DNA from: an uncultured Georgenia sp.
GTDB lineage: Bacteria > Actinomycetota > Actinomycetes > Actinomycetales > Actinomycetaceae
NCBI RefSeq assembly: GCF_937958535.1
Contig: NZ_CALGNQ010000042.1
Span: forward strand, 1 to 39,862
DNA length: 39,862 nucleotides
Direction: 5' to 3'
Made by a program: the position numbers and the translations under genes. Numbering within the stretch: the first letter of the stretch is position 1; each line of letters opens with the position of its first letter. Of the stretch, positions 23,444-31,730 are shown in pieces. The notes under the pieces were generated by a model, which saw only the letters and a list, made by a program, of their open reading frames with translations, was not told where the DNA came from and made no database searches.

Positions 23444-24307
23444 GTGACTGTGACCACGACAGGCCCGCGCCACCGCGCGGCATGCCGCCCCATCACGCCG
23501 CTCACAGTTCTCGGTCAGGCCGTCACCGGCCCCGCGGCCCGTCGCGGGATGCTGGTCGCCGCGTCCTCCGGGCTCGCGCTGACGATGGCCACCAGCACCG
23601 CCGTCGCCGCGCCGGAGGGCTCCTCCCTCCCGCAGGTCGACGTCTCCGCGCTCTCCAGCCAGGCGCGGACGGCACTGACGGTCAACCCGACCGTCTCGGT
23701 GCCCGCGGATGCCGAGTTCGACGTCGCCGACGTCGCTGTGGAGGCAACGCCCCCGAAAACCACCCTCGCCGAGGACACCGCGCCCGTCGCGGAGCGGGTC
23801 GCCGAGGAGGAAGCCGCCCGCCGGGCCGCTGCCGAGGCCGAGGCCGCGGCGCTCGCCGCCCAGCGCGCCACCCAGACCGCCTCCCGCAGCGCGGTCGCCG
23901 GCCAGTCCGCGTCCGCGGCGACCACGGACTCCGCAGAGGCCGTCGAGGCGCCCGCGCAGTCCGTGTCCGGCAACGCCATCGTCGACATCGCATTCCGCTA
24001 CGTCGGCACCCCGTACGTCTACGGCGGCGCCTCGCCCGCCGGCTTCGACTGCTCCGGCTTCACCTGGTACGTCTACCAGCAGGCCGGGATCAGCATCCCG
24101 CGCAGCTCCAGCGCCCAGCGCAACGCCGGCACCGTCGTCTCCGCCTCGGAGGCGCGCCCCGGCGACCTCGTCTGGTGGCCCGGCCACGTGGGCATCTACC
24201 TGGGCGACGGGCAGCACATCGCGGCCCGCAACCCCTCCAAGCCGCTGCAGGCCGGCCCGATCTCCGACGTCGGGCGTGGCACCCCGACCTTCATCCGGAT
24301 CGGCTGA
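23444..24307 (+). CDS. Secreted NlpC/P60 peptidoglycan endopeptidase
   Basis: A 287-residue secreted cysteine peptidase that would cut peptide stems of peptidoglycan. A long signal peptide ends near ATSTAVAAPEG (about residue 50), followed by a linker, an Ala/Glu-rich coiled-coil (about 105-145) and a C-terminal NlpC/P60 domain (about 175-287). The catalytic cysteine is Cys203 in GFDCSGFTWYV and the histidine is His248 in GHVGIYLG; GDLVWW precedes it, as usual. The GTG at 23444 was chosen because GGAG lies nine bases upstream. It is the only gene between the riboswitch leader and a strong terminator, so it is monocistronic and probably repressed by c-di-AMP. Confidence 0.92.
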   Translation: MTVTTTGPRHRAACRPITPLTVLGQAVTGPAARRGMLVAASSGLALTMATSTAVAAPEGSSLPQVDVSALSSQARTALTVNPTVSVPADAEFDVADVAVEATPPKTTLAEDTAPVAERVAEEEAARRAAAEAEAAALAAQRATQTASRSAVAGQSASAATTDSAEAVEAPAQSVSGNAIVDIAFRYVGTPYVYGGASPAGFDCSGFTWYVYQQAGISIPRSSSAQRNAGTVVSASEARPGDLVWWPGHVGIYLGDGQHIAARNPSKPLQAGPISDVGRGTPTFIRIG

Positions 24308-24324
24308 CCCCGGACCTCGACCCT

Positions 24325-24361
24325 CCTACGGGCCCGCACCGTCTCGGTGCGGGCCCGTAGG
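24325..24361 (+). terminator. Strong terminator after the NlpC/P60 gene
   Basis: CCTACGGGCCCGCACC (24325-24340) pairs perfectly with 24346-24361 around a five-base loop, a 16-bp stem, followed by ACTTTGG. It separates the NlpC/P60 gene from the universal stress protein. Confidence 0.85.
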
Positions 24362-24436
24362 ACTTTGGAACCGCCGCGGCGACGGGTGCGACGGAGCACA
24401 ATGGACACGAACGAGTGGTCGAGCCTGGAGGGTGAG

Positions 24437-25369
24437 ATGCCCCGCGAGAACGTCGTCATCGTCGGTGTGGACGGCTCCGAGACGAGCAACGCGGCGCTCG
24501 ACTGGGCCGCCGCGGAGGCCCGGCGGCTCGGCTGGCGCCTGCACATCGTCTGCGCGTACGCGGTGCCCGCCTTCACGGTGGCCTCGCTGGACGGCGGCTT
24601 CGCCGCGGTCGACGACTCCGCCATCCAGGCCGGCGCCCAGATCGTCATCGACGAGGCGGTCGCCCGGGTGGGCGACGACCTGGAGGTGACGTCCGCGATC
24701 GAGCTGGGGGACGCCGCCGGCGTGCTCGTCGAGCTCTCCCGCCAGGCAGGTCTCGCCGTCGTCGGCACCCGCGGGGGCGGCGGGTTCGCCGACCGGCTGC
24801 TGGGCACCGTCTCCTCCTCGCTGCCCGCGCACGCCCACTGCCCCACGGTGGTCGTGCCCCGCGCCGACGACGGCCAGGCGCCCTTCACCCCGGTGCGGCG
24901 GATCGTCGTCGGCGTCGACGGCTCGGAGTCGGCGACGATCGCCCTGCGCCGTGCCGTGGACGAGGCGGTCCTGTGGGACGCCCACCTCACCGCGGTCGCC
25001 GCCGTCCCGATCGGCGGCAGCGCCGGCTCGCTGGCCTGGCTGCCCGCAGCCGTGGACCGCGACGACGTGCTCGCCGACGTCAAGGTCGGCCTCAGCGTCG
25101 CCGTCGAGCAGGCCGTCGCCGGCCGGGACGTGCGGATCAGCCAGCACGCCCTGGACGGCAACGCGGCGGCCCTGCTCGCCGAGTTCTCCACCGCCGTCGA
25201 CCTCGTCGTCGTCGGGTCCCGCGGGCGCGGCGGCTTCGCCGGGCTGCTGCTCGGCTCGACGAGCCAGGCGGTGCTCCACCACGCGGTGTGCCCCGTCATG
25301 GTCGTGCCCGCCCGCTCCGCCCACGAGGACGTCGGCAACCCCACCGACGTCCCCTGGCGCCGTCGCTGA
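24437..25369 (+). CDS. Tandem-domain universal stress protein
   Basis: A cytoplasmic protein of about 310 residues made of two UspA domains (about 5-145 and 155-300). Each starts with VVGVDGSE and has an ATP-binding loop of the G-2X-G-9X-G(S/T) type: GTRGGGGFADRLLGTVSSS and GSRGRGGFAGLLLGSTSQA. Such tandem proteins bind ATP and respond to stress or dormancy in actinobacteria; the exact task is unknown. Two starts are credible: ATG 24437 (GGAGG five bases upstream), used here, and ATG 24401 (GGAG upstream), which adds 12 residues. Only a short promoter space exists after the upstream terminator. It is followed by a separately promoted gene. Confidence 0.9.
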   Translation: MPRENVVIVGVDGSETSNAALDWAAAEARRLGWRLHIVCAYAVPAFTVASLDGGFAAVDDSAIQAGAQIVIDEAVARVGDDLEVTSAIELGDAAGVLVELSRQAGLAVVGTRGGGGFADRLLGTVSSSLPAHAHCPTVVVPRADDGQAPFTPVRRIVVGVDGSESATIALRRAVDEAVLWDAHLTAVAAVPIGGSAGSLAWLPAAVDRDDVLADVKVGLSVAVEQAVAGRDVRISQHALDGNAAALLAEFSTAVDLVVVGSRGRGGFAGLLLGSTSQAVLHHAVCPVMVVPARSAHEDVGNPTDVPWRRR

Positions 25370-25402
25370 GCCCTACCGGCCCCGGCGGCCGCCGCGGGTG
25401 GC

Positions 25403-25408
25403 TACCCT
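25403..25408 (+). promoter_or_regulatory. Minus-ten hexamer before the dimethylargininase-like gene
   Basis: TACCCT lies 33 bases upstream of the ATG, matching the pattern seen before tRNA-Arg in this window. Confidence 0.4.
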
Positions 25409-25440
25409 GCACTCACACCCGTGAGACGAAAGGGGCTGAC

Positions 25441-26307
25441 ATGCGGCGACCCCGCGAGGCCACACCGCGGCACTTCCTCATGTGCCGACCGACCTACTTC
25501 ACCGTCGAGTACGAGATCAACCCGTGGATGCACACCGCCGTGCCCACGGACACCGCACGCGCCGTCGCCCAGTGGGAGGAGCTGTACGACACCTACGTGC
25601 GGCTCGGCCACCGGATCGACCTCATCGAGCCCGTCGAGGGCCTGCCGGACATGGTGTACGCCGCCAACGGCGGGCTCGTCAGCGACGGCGTGGTCTACAC
25701 GGCGAAGTTCACCTACCCCCAGCGCATGCCCGAGGGCCCGCTCTACGCAAAGTGGTTCGCCGACCAGGGCTTCCGGGTCCACACCGCCACCGAGACCAAC
25801 GAGGGCGAGGGCGACATCCTCACGGTGGGGAACCTCGTCCTCGCCGGCACCGGCTTCCGTACCTCCACCGCGGCCCACACCGAGCTCCAGGAGGTCATCG
25901 GCAAGCCGGTGATCACGCTCCAGCTCGTCGACCCCCGCTTCTACCACCTCGACACCGCCCTCATGGTGCTGTCCGACACCGAGATCGCCTACTACCCGCC
26001 GGCCTTCAGCGAGGGCAGCCGCCGGGTGCTGGAGCGGCTCTTCCCCGACGCCGTCATCGCCACGGAGCAGGACGCCGTCGTCCTCGGCCTCAACGGCGTC
26101 AGCGACGGCCTCCACGTCATCCACAACCCGCGGGCCACCGACCTCGCCGCCGCCCTGGCCGAGCGCGGGTTCGAGCCCGTCGGCGTGGACACCTCCGAGC
26201 TGCTCAAGGGCGGCGGCGGCGCGAAGTGCTGCACGCTGGAGATCCGGCCCGCCCCGCAGGGGCAGGACACCCCGCGGACGGCGGAGCTCGCCGCCGGCGT
26301 CGGGTAG
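25441..26307 (+). CDS. ddaH: Dimethylargininase-like hydrolase (amidinotransferase superfamily)
   Basis: A 288-residue pentein-fold protein of the DDAH/amidinotransferase group, which hydrolyses methylarginines to citrulline and methylamines, or acts on related guanidino compounds. The catalytic cysteine is Cys263 in GGGGAKCCTLEI, the histidine His169 in FYHLDTALMVL, and the acidic residue lies in GEGDILTV. MVYAANGGLV near residue 75 is the substrate-side loop. The ATG at 25441 follows AAAGGGG. No arginine-pathway gene is adjacent, so the physiological substrate is uncertain; the symbol reflects family similarity only. Confidence 0.82.
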   Translation: MRRPREATPRHFLMCRPTYFTVEYEINPWMHTAVPTDTARAVAQWEELYDTYVRLGHRIDLIEPVEGLPDMVYAANGGLVSDGVVYTAKFTYPQRMPEGPLYAKWFADQGFRVHTATETNEGEGDILTVGNLVLAGTGFRTSTAAHTELQEVIGKPVITLQLVDPRFYHLDTALMVLSDTEIAYYPPAFSEGSRRVLERLFPDAVIATEQDAVVLGLNGVSDGLHVIHNPRATDLAAALAERGFEPVGVDTSELLKGGGGAKCCTLEIRPAPQGQDTPRTAELAAGVG

Positions 26308-26319
26308 CCGCGGCGGCGG

Positions 26320-26781
26320 TCAGCCGCCCCAGCCGGCCTGCCGGGCCCGGTCGACCCACCCGAGGTCGACCGGCCCCGCGGGAGCGCCGGCGACGAGGTC
26401 GACCACCCGCTGGGCGTGCTCCACGCTCGGGGTGATCGCATCGATGACCCCGCTCCACAGGTCCGCCAGCACGGACCGGGCCTCCTCGTAGGCCGACATG
26501 AGGAAGCTGCGGGCGGCCTCGATCGTCGCCAGCGTCTCCGCCACGCCGTCGGCGTGCGCACGCAGCGCGTGGGCGACCTCGTCGACGAGGTCGGCGGTGC
26601 GTGCCGTCTCCTCGGCCCGTTCGGTCAGCGACCCCTGGTACTCGGAGGCCGCGACCGACCGCCACCCGATCTCCTCCCGCAGCGCGAGGAGGTCGGAGCC
26701 GAGCTCGCGGACCTGGGCGGCGACGTCGTCCATCCGTCCGGCGAGCGCGCGCAGCTCCTCGGGGGTCTCAGCCGGTCCCAT
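26320..26781 (-). CDS. Helical WXG-like protein, last gene of an ESX-like cluster
   Basis: A 153-residue, mostly alpha-helical, acidic protein with no signal peptide. Its first 100 residues look like a WXG100-type helical hairpin (GWRSVAASEY in the turn region, heptad-like leucine/alanine spacing), with a Trp/Gly-rich tail. I do not recognise a named family. The ATG at 26781 follows GGAGGTGACCG, 18 bases after the lipoprotein stop, so it is the fourth gene of the minus-strand cluster. It may be a type VII secretion partner or substrate; no YxxxD/E signal is evident. It converges on the upstream hydrolase gene with a gap of 12 bases. Confidence 0.6.
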   Translation of the reverse strand: MGPAETPEELRALAGRMDDVAAQVRELGSDLLALREEIGWRSVAASEYQGSLTERAEETARTADLVDEVAHALRAHADGVAETLATIEAARSFLMSAYEEARSVLADLWSGVIDAITPSVEHAQRVVDLVAGAPAGPVDLGWVDRARQAGWGG

Positions 26782-26799
26782 CGGTCACCTCCAGGTCGG

Positions 26800-27243
26800 T
26801 CACGGCCGCCAGTCCGGGTCCGCGGCCGGTGGGCCGAACAGGTCGAAGAGACCGGCGGAGTCGGCGCCGCGACCGGGGAAGCCGAGGTCGCGCGGGTCGA
26901 GGGTGGTGCCGTCCGGCCCGACGACGGTGACCCGGACCTCGGTCGGGACGAAGGCGGTCGTGTGCCAGCCCAGCCGGACGACCTGCTCCAGCACCTCGCG
27001 CTGGGTGGCGGCGTCGGGGCTGTCGGTGGCAGCGTCGAGGAGCACCTGGCGGCCCCACGTCGCACCGCCGCGGAGCCGGACCTCGGCCCCGGTCACCGCA
27101 CCGAGCGCGGTGACCTCGGCGGTGATGCGCCGGCTCTCGGCGTCCAGGTCGGGCGCGGGGGCGGCAGTGCCCGAGGGACCGCCCCCGCACGCCCCGAGCA
27201 GCACGGCGAGCCCGGCGAGGCCGACGACGAGCGGCCGCCTCAC
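26800..27243 (-). CDS. Putative lipoprotein in the ESX-like cluster
   Basis: A 147-residue protein with a signal peptide and lipobox LLGAC, so Cys19 should be lipidated. The mature part has a Gly/Pro-rich start and about 120 residues with alternating strands and helices; no family is recognised. The GTG at 27243 overlaps the stop of the hydrolase gene as GTGA, so it is translationally coupled to it. It is likely a membrane-anchored accessory of that hydrolase or of the cluster as a whole. Function unknown. Confidence 0.65.
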   Translation of the reverse strand: MRRPLVVGLAGLAVLLGACGGGPSGTAAPAPDLDAESRRITAEVTALGAVTGAEVRLRGGATWGRQVLLDAATDSPDAATQREVLEQVVRLGWHTTAFVPTEVRVTVVGPDGTTLDPRDLGFPGRGADSAGLFDLFGPPAADPDWRP

Positions 27244-28775
27244 GGGTGCTCCTGGGCGATGTCGTACTGGAAGACCCGGGCACCGCCCCCGCGGACGCCG
27301 GCGAACTGCGGCTCCAGGTGCTCCACGGCGAGGGCGAGGGCCGGGTCGTCGGCAGCCTGCGCGTCGAGGAGGGCGGCGGTCTGCGCGTAGAGCCGGACGC
27401 TGTGTGCCGAGAACGGGTCCCCGGCGACGACGTCGCGGTGGCCGTCGACGTCGCGCACGACCGTCGTCCAGCCGGGGCCTGCGGGGTTGGGGTTCCCGTC
27501 CAGGTGGTGCACCGGGTCCTGGGCGTGCTCGATGCTCAGCACCGTGACGTGGTCCGGGACCGCCATGTTCGCGACCGGCGAGCCGCCGGTGACGACGGCG
27601 GTGATGTTGAGGCCGTTGCCGGGGTCGGCGGCGAGCGAGGCGGCGACGATGCCGCCCTGGCTGTGGCCCGCGACGGTGACCGGTCCGCTGCGGAGCACGT
27701 CGAGCGGGACCGCGGTCTCCCGGGACAGCGCGACCATCGACCGGTGCACCGCCTCGCGCACGCCCTCCTCCATCGCGGTGTCGTGCATCCCGCTCATGAG
27801 GCGCAGGTTGGTGGCGAGGTTCGAGGGGTTGCTGCCCGACCGCGCCGCCCAGTCCTGGGTGCCGGGGATCTCCACGATCCAGCCGTACCCGCCCTGCCCG
27901 TCGGGCACGGCGGTCACCCGGACCTCGGACCCCTGGTCGTCGCCGAGCGCGGCGATGTTGTCGAAGAGCGCGGACACGCTGTCGGCGGCAGTCGCGTCGA
28001 GCGCCGCCTGCCAGCTCTCCTCGTCGGGGTAGCGGGGGTCGCGGGGCTCAGGGGTGACGACCGGACGGCCGTCCGCGAGCAGCCCGGCCAGGCCGCCCGC
28101 GGCGACGATGCCGGCGACGACCTGCTCGTAGGTCAGCGGCACCGGCGGGAACGTCCACGGCGTGAGCGCGCTGAGTACCACGGGCACCTCGGCGCCGAGC
28201 ACGAGGGGCAGCCCCGAGACGATCGAGTCGGTGACCCACGGGTGGTCGTACAGCTCGCCCAGGACGACGCCGAGCGGGTCCTGCCCCACCTCCTCGAGCC
28301 ACGCGGCGAAGGCGTCCGGGGTGAGCGCGTCGGCGATGGAGTCGGGCAGCGCGTCGTGGACGAGCGCGGCCAGTGCGGTCCCGCCGGCGGCGAGCAGCCC
28401 GGCATTGAGGATCACCACCCCGGCGGCCGTGTCGCGCAGCTCGGCGAGCAGGGCGAGCGCGGCGTCGGTCTCCTCGTAGACGGTGGCGGCGCCGCGCAGG
28501 TAGGCGGCCGAGGCCTCGTACTCCAGCGCGACCCAGGCCAGGCCGTGGGGCGGCAGCTGGGCCTGGGCGACCTCGGCGAGCACGCGCGCGCCGGTGACCG
28601 GGGAGAGCAGCTGGGAGGTGAGCACCGCCTCGTGCGTGGCGACGGCCGCCACCTGCCCGGCCAGCTCGCGCGCGACGTCCCCCTTGGCGTCGAGGACGTC
28701 GGCGGTGGCCCGCATGTCAGCGGCGCGGGCCTGGACGCCCGCGCCGCCTCCGGTGACGGTGAGCGCTCCCGTCAC
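27240..28775 (-). CDS. Alpha/beta hydrolase with N-terminal helical (type VII-like) domain
   Basis: A 511-residue protein. Residues about 1-110 form a helical domain resembling the N-terminal targeting parts of type VII secretion substrates; a hydrophobic stretch (about 110-145) follows. The C-terminal half is an alpha/beta hydrolase with the nucleophile motif GHSQGG at about 369-374 and a later GGSPVANM and HSVRLY region, in which the His is a candidate for the triad. No standard signal peptide is present, so export, if any, would use another route. The GTG at 28775 overlaps the EspG-like stop as GTGA. Substrate unknown; a lipid or ester hydrolase, PE-PPE-like in layout, is possible. Confidence 0.72.
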   Translation of the reverse strand: MTGALTVTGGGAGVQARAADMRATADVLDAKGDVARELAGQVAAVATHEAVLTSQLLSPVTGARVLAEVAQAQLPPHGLAWVALEYEASAAYLRGAATVYEETDAALALLAELRDTAAGVVILNAGLLAAGGTALAALVHDALPDSIADALTPDAFAAWLEEVGQDPLGVVLGELYDHPWVTDSIVSGLPLVLGAEVPVVLSALTPWTFPPVPLTYEQVVAGIVAAGGLAGLLADGRPVVTPEPRDPRYPDEESWQAALDATAADSVSALFDNIAALGDDQGSEVRVTAVPDGQGGYGWIVEIPGTQDWAARSGSNPSNLATNLRLMSGMHDTAMEEGVREAVHRSMVALSRETAVPLDVLRSGPVTVAGHSQGGIVAASLAADPGNGLNITAVVTGGSPVANMAVPDHVTVLSIEHAQDPVHHLDGNPNPAGPGWTTVVRDVDGHRDVVAGDPFSAHSVRLYAQTAALLDAQAADDPALALAVEHLEPQFAGVRGGGARVFQYDIAQEHP

Positions 28776-29674
28776 AGCACCTCCTCGGCGTGGAGCAGTC
28801 CGGTGAGGGCGGTGAGCAGCCGGGTGCGCACCCGGGCGAGGTCGGTGCGGCGCAGGGTGACGGCGTGAGAGGTGGCGTCGACGAGCTCGACGACGTCGCT
28901 CTCCGTCCACAGCCACACGCCGTGGAAGCCGAGGGGCCCGACCTCGTGCCGGCGTACCGCGCTGACGCAGGCGCCGCCGACGAGGGCGGAGGAGACCGCG
29001 CCGAGCACCGACAGCGCCGACGCGGGCAGCCCGGACAGGTGGGTGGCGACGTCCTCCCGGCCGGAGCGCAGCGCCTGGGCGATGGCCGCCGACTCCGGCC
29101 AGCCGACCCGGACGGGCGAACGGTCGAGCACCGGGCCCGTGCCCGACCTGCCGGGCAGGGCACGCATGACCTCGGTGAGCAGCCCACCGGCGGCGGAGAG
29201 CGAGACGTCGACGACCGGCTCCTGCTCGAGCACCGCAGTCCCGTCGTCGGCGAGCGTCTGCCGCCGGCGGCGGGCGACGGATGCGGTGCGGCCGGCGCTC
29301 CAGGCGACCGCCTGGTTGACGATGACGTCGTGCGACCAGGAGGAGACGTCCACCCGGACGTCGGCCTCGAGCAGCATGAGGAGCCCGAGCAGGCAGGAGG
29401 GGGTGAGGGCGGCGACGTCGTCGTCCGCGGGGACGTGGGTGGCCAGGCCGCGCAGGTGGAGCGCCGCCCAGGCCCGCTGCCGCTCGCCCTCGGTCAGCGG
29501 GTGCTCGGGATCCAGCCCGAAAGCGTCCGGGCCGAAACCGGAGGGGGCCACCGCATGGGGGGCCCGTCGGAGGACCGCGCCGAGCAGCACCGCCCACTCG
29601 GCGACGTCGAGGCGGAAACGTGCCACGCGGCCGCGCCGTTGCCGACCGCTTCGCTCGATCGTCTGAGCTGACAT
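28772..29674 (-). CDS. EspG-like ESX-associated chaperone homolog
   Basis: A 300-residue cytoplasmic protein whose layout (FRLDVAEWAVLLGAVLRRAP at the start, a middle VDVSLSAAGGLLTEVMRALP and a C-terminal beta-rich half) resembles the ESX secretion-associated EspG family, which binds PE/PPE-type substrates in mycobacteria. Identification is by pattern, without alignment. The ATG at 29674 follows AAAGGTGG; an earlier start (29752) lacks one. It heads a four-gene minus-strand run with a hydrolase, a lipoprotein and a helical protein. No EccC ATPase or WXG100 pair is in this window, so the module may be orphan or the rest lies elsewhere. Confidence 0.55.
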   Translation of the reverse strand: MSAQTIERSGRQRRGRVARFRLDVAEWAVLLGAVLRRAPHAVAPSGFGPDAFGLDPEHPLTEGERQRAWAALHLRGLATHVPADDDVAALTPSCLLGLLMLLEADVRVDVSSWSHDVIVNQAVAWSAGRTASVARRRRQTLADDGTAVLEQEPVVDVSLSAAGGLLTEVMRALPGRSGTGPVLDRSPVRVGWPESAAIAQALRSGREDVATHLSGLPASALSVLGAVSSALVGGACVSAVRRHEVGPLGFHGVWLWTESDVVELVDATSHAVTLRRTDLARVRTRLLTALTGLLHAEEVL

Positions 29675-29815
29675 GGTGACCACCTTTCCCCAGCTCCGGA
29701 GAAGTGAAGGCGCCCTGCTGCCATCTTGGTCGCGGGTACGCCCCGTGACCATGGGGAGAAGTGCCCATCGTCATGTCCATCGGGAGGATTCGGCCGGGCC
29801 GGGCTTCCTGCAAAA

Positions 29816-29829
29816 GGCGGACGTGTCCG
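29816..29829. promoter_or_regulatory. 14-bp inverted repeat GCGGAC-GT-GTCCGC
   Basis: A perfect inverted repeat in the 300-base divergent gap between the EspG-like gene and metZ; it may be an operator. Elsewhere in this gap I see only the metZ promoter and the riboswitch. Confidence 0.35.
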
Positions 29830-29879
29830 CGGGTTGGGATGCGCCCGGGCCGCACCTGCCCCCGCGGCCGGGGCGTGGC

Positions 29880-29885
29880 TAGCAT
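29880..29885 (+). promoter_or_regulatory. Minus-ten hexamer of the metZ transcript
   Basis: TAGCAT matches the TANNNT pattern and would start transcription near 29892, at the first bases of the SAM aptamer. Confidence 0.5.
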
Positions 29886-29890
29886 CGGGG

Positions 29891-29975
29891 CGACCCATCC
29901 AGAGCAGCCGAGAGACCTGGCTCGTCGACGCTGCAGCAACCCGGACCGCGGGTGCTCCTGCCAGGACCGATGGAG
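29891..29975 (+). ncRNA. SAM riboswitch (SAM-I/SAM-IV type) upstream of metZ
   Basis: The leader shows SAM-I/IV core elements in order: ATCCAGAG, a GAGAGACCTGGCTC stretch, GACGC and CAGCAACC. P1 forms between CCATC (29895-29899) and GATGG (29969-29973), and the second strand runs directly into the GGAGGAG ribosome binding site of metZ. Ligand binding would therefore hide the site and reduce translation. The exact class is uncertain between SAM-I and SAM-IV. Confidence 0.8.
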
Positions 29976-29981
29976 GAGACC

Positions 29982-31268
29982 ATGGTGACGTCCACCCAGC
30001 CCACCCGTCCCGCCTGTCCCGGCCCGGGCGGCTTCCCCGAGCCGGCACCGACGTGGGGGCCGGCGACCCGGGCCGTCCACGCCGGCCACGTCCGCACCGG
30101 GTTCCAGGAGACCTCCGAGGCGCTGTTCCTCACCCAGGGCTTCGTCTACCCGGAGGCCGCCGAGGCCGAGGCCGCCTTCAACGGCGACGTCGACCGCTTC
30201 ACCTACGCCCGCTACGAGAACCCCACCGTCTCCACCTTCGAGGAGCGGCTGCGCGCGCTGGAGGGGGCCGAGGCCTGCTACGCCACGGCGACCGGCATGT
30301 CGGCGGTGTTCTCCACCCTCGCGGCCCTCGTGCGCAGCGGGTCACGGATCGTGGCCGGCCGGGCCCTGTTCGGCTCGACGATCACCGTCTTCGAGGACGT
30401 CCTGGCCAAGTGGGGGGTGGTCACCGACTACGTCGACGCCCACGACCTCGCCGCCTGGGAGCAGGCCCTGGCCACCCCCGCGGACGTCGTCTTCTTCGAG
30501 ACGCCGTCCAACCCGATGCAGGACATCGTCGACGTCGCCGCGGTGAGCGAGCTCGCCCACGCCGCGGGCGCCGTCGTCGTCGTCGACAACGTCTTCGCCA
30601 CCCCGGTGCTCCAGCGCGTGCTGCCCCAGGGCGCCGACGTCGTCGTCTACTCGGCGACGAAGCACATCGACGGGCAGGGCCGCACCATGGGCGGGGCCGT
30701 GCTCGGCAGCCGCGACTTCGTCGAGGGGCCGCTGCAGCTCATCCTGCGCAACACCGGCCCCTCGCTCAGCCCGTTCAACGCCTGGGTGCTGCTCAAGGGC
30801 CTGGAGACGCTGCCGCTGCGTGTCCGGGCACAGAGCGCGGCCGCGCTCGAGCTGGCGCAGTGGCTGGAGAGCGTGCCGGGCGTCTCCCGGGTCTACTACC
30901 CGTTCCTCGACTCCCACCCCCAGGTCGACCTCGCCCGCGCCCAGATGAGCGGCGGGGGGAGCGTGGTGACCTTCGACCTCGCGGTCGACGGACGCCCCGC
31001 CGACCAGGCCCAGGTCTTCGCCTTCCTCGACGCGCTGCGCCTGGTGCTCATCTCCAACAACCTCGGCGACGCCAAGTCCCTCGTCACCCACCCGGCGACG
31101 ACGACGCACCGCCGCCTCGGCCCGGACGGCCGCGCTCACGTGGGCATCAGCGACGCGACCGTGCGGTTCTCGGTCGGGCTGGAGGACGTCGCGGACCTCA
31201 AGGAGGACATCACCCAGGCGCTCGCCGCCGCGCGCGGCCTGGCCGCGGTGGGGCGGCGCGCCGGTTAG
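29982..31268 (+). CDS. metZ: O-succinylhomoserine/O-acetylhomoserine sulfhydrylase MetZ
   Basis: This PLP enzyme makes homocysteine from an activated homoserine and sulfide in methionine biosynthesis. The 428-residue protein belongs to the Cys/Met metabolism family: ARYENPTVSTFEERL near 72-86, FFETPSNPMQDIVD (active-site aspartate region) and VVYSATKHIDGQGR with the PLP lysine at 227. The ATG at 29982 follows GGAGGAG. A SAM riboswitch covers that binding site, so expression should fall when SAM is high. Its stop overlaps the stop of the convergent SRPBCC gene by two bases. Acetyl versus succinyl substrate cannot be told apart here. Confidence 0.93.
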   Translation: MVTSTQPTRPACPGPGGFPEPAPTWGPATRAVHAGHVRTGFQETSEALFLTQGFVYPEAAEAEAAFNGDVDRFTYARYENPTVSTFEERLRALEGAEACYATATGMSAVFSTLAALVRSGSRIVAGRALFGSTITVFEDVLAKWGVVTDYVDAHDLAAWEQALATPADVVFFETPSNPMQDIVDVAAVSELAHAAGAVVVVDNVFATPVLQRVLPQGADVVVYSATKHIDGQGRTMGGAVLGSRDFVEGPLQLILRNTGPSLSPFNAWVLLKGLETLPLRVRAQSAAALELAQWLESVPGVSRVYYPFLDSHPQVDLARAQMSGGGSVVTFDLAVDGRPADQAQVFAFLDALRLVLISNNLGDAKSLVTHPATTTHRRLGPDGRAHVGISDATVRFSVGLEDVADLKEDITQALAAARGLAAVGRRAG

Positions 31269-31684
31269 TCGCCCGGGCGCGTGCGCCGCAGCCAGCGGGC
31301 CATCCGCCACAGCGCCAGGGCCGCCATGGCCTCCAGCAGCGGGCCGACCAGCGCGGCGGCCGGCAGCGGGCCGCGCAGCCGGGCGTCGTAGTCCCACGTG
31401 ACGCGGGCGCAGCCGCCCGGGGCCGGTGTCACGGTGATGGTCGCCGTGCCGAGCAGCACCGGCCCGAGCTTGGCGAGCACGAGCAGGTGCGGGGGCTCGA
31501 CCCGCAGCACCCGCATCCGGTCGAGGAACACCCCCGCGGTCCGGGCCTCGACGAGGTCGCCCGGGTGCGGCACCCCCCGTCGCGCGTCGACCCGGGTGAG
31601 CGGCACCCACCGCCCGTGCTGGTGCAGCGCCGCGACGAGCCGGAACGCCCGCTCGGGCGGGACGTCCAGCACACGGGCGGCCAT
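31265..31684 (-). CDS. SRPBCC/polyketide-cyclase-like protein
   Basis: A 139-residue soluble protein with the START/SRPBCC layout: an initial PPERAFRLV helix, a curved sheet with GVFLDRMRVLRVEPP and ATITVTPAPGGCARVTWDYDA, and a long C-terminal helix (GPLLEAMAALALWRMARWLRR). It should bind a hydrophobic ligand in a cavity. A TACTGT hexamer ends six bases before the ATG at 31684 and no binding site is seen, so the mRNA is probably leaderless. It converges on metZ; the two stop codons overlap at 31265-31268. Function is unknown beyond the fold. Confidence 0.75.
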   Translation of the reverse strand: MAARVLDVPPERAFRLVAALHQHGRWVPLTRVDARRGVPHPGDLVEARTAGVFLDRMRVLRVEPPHLLVLAKLGPVLLGTATITVTPAPGGCARVTWDYDARLRGPLPAAALVGPLLEAMAALALWRMARWLRRTRPGD

Positions 31685-31730
31685 GGCGGCACAGTAGTGC
31701 GGCCGGGGGTCACGGAGCAGCGGAAGCGCG

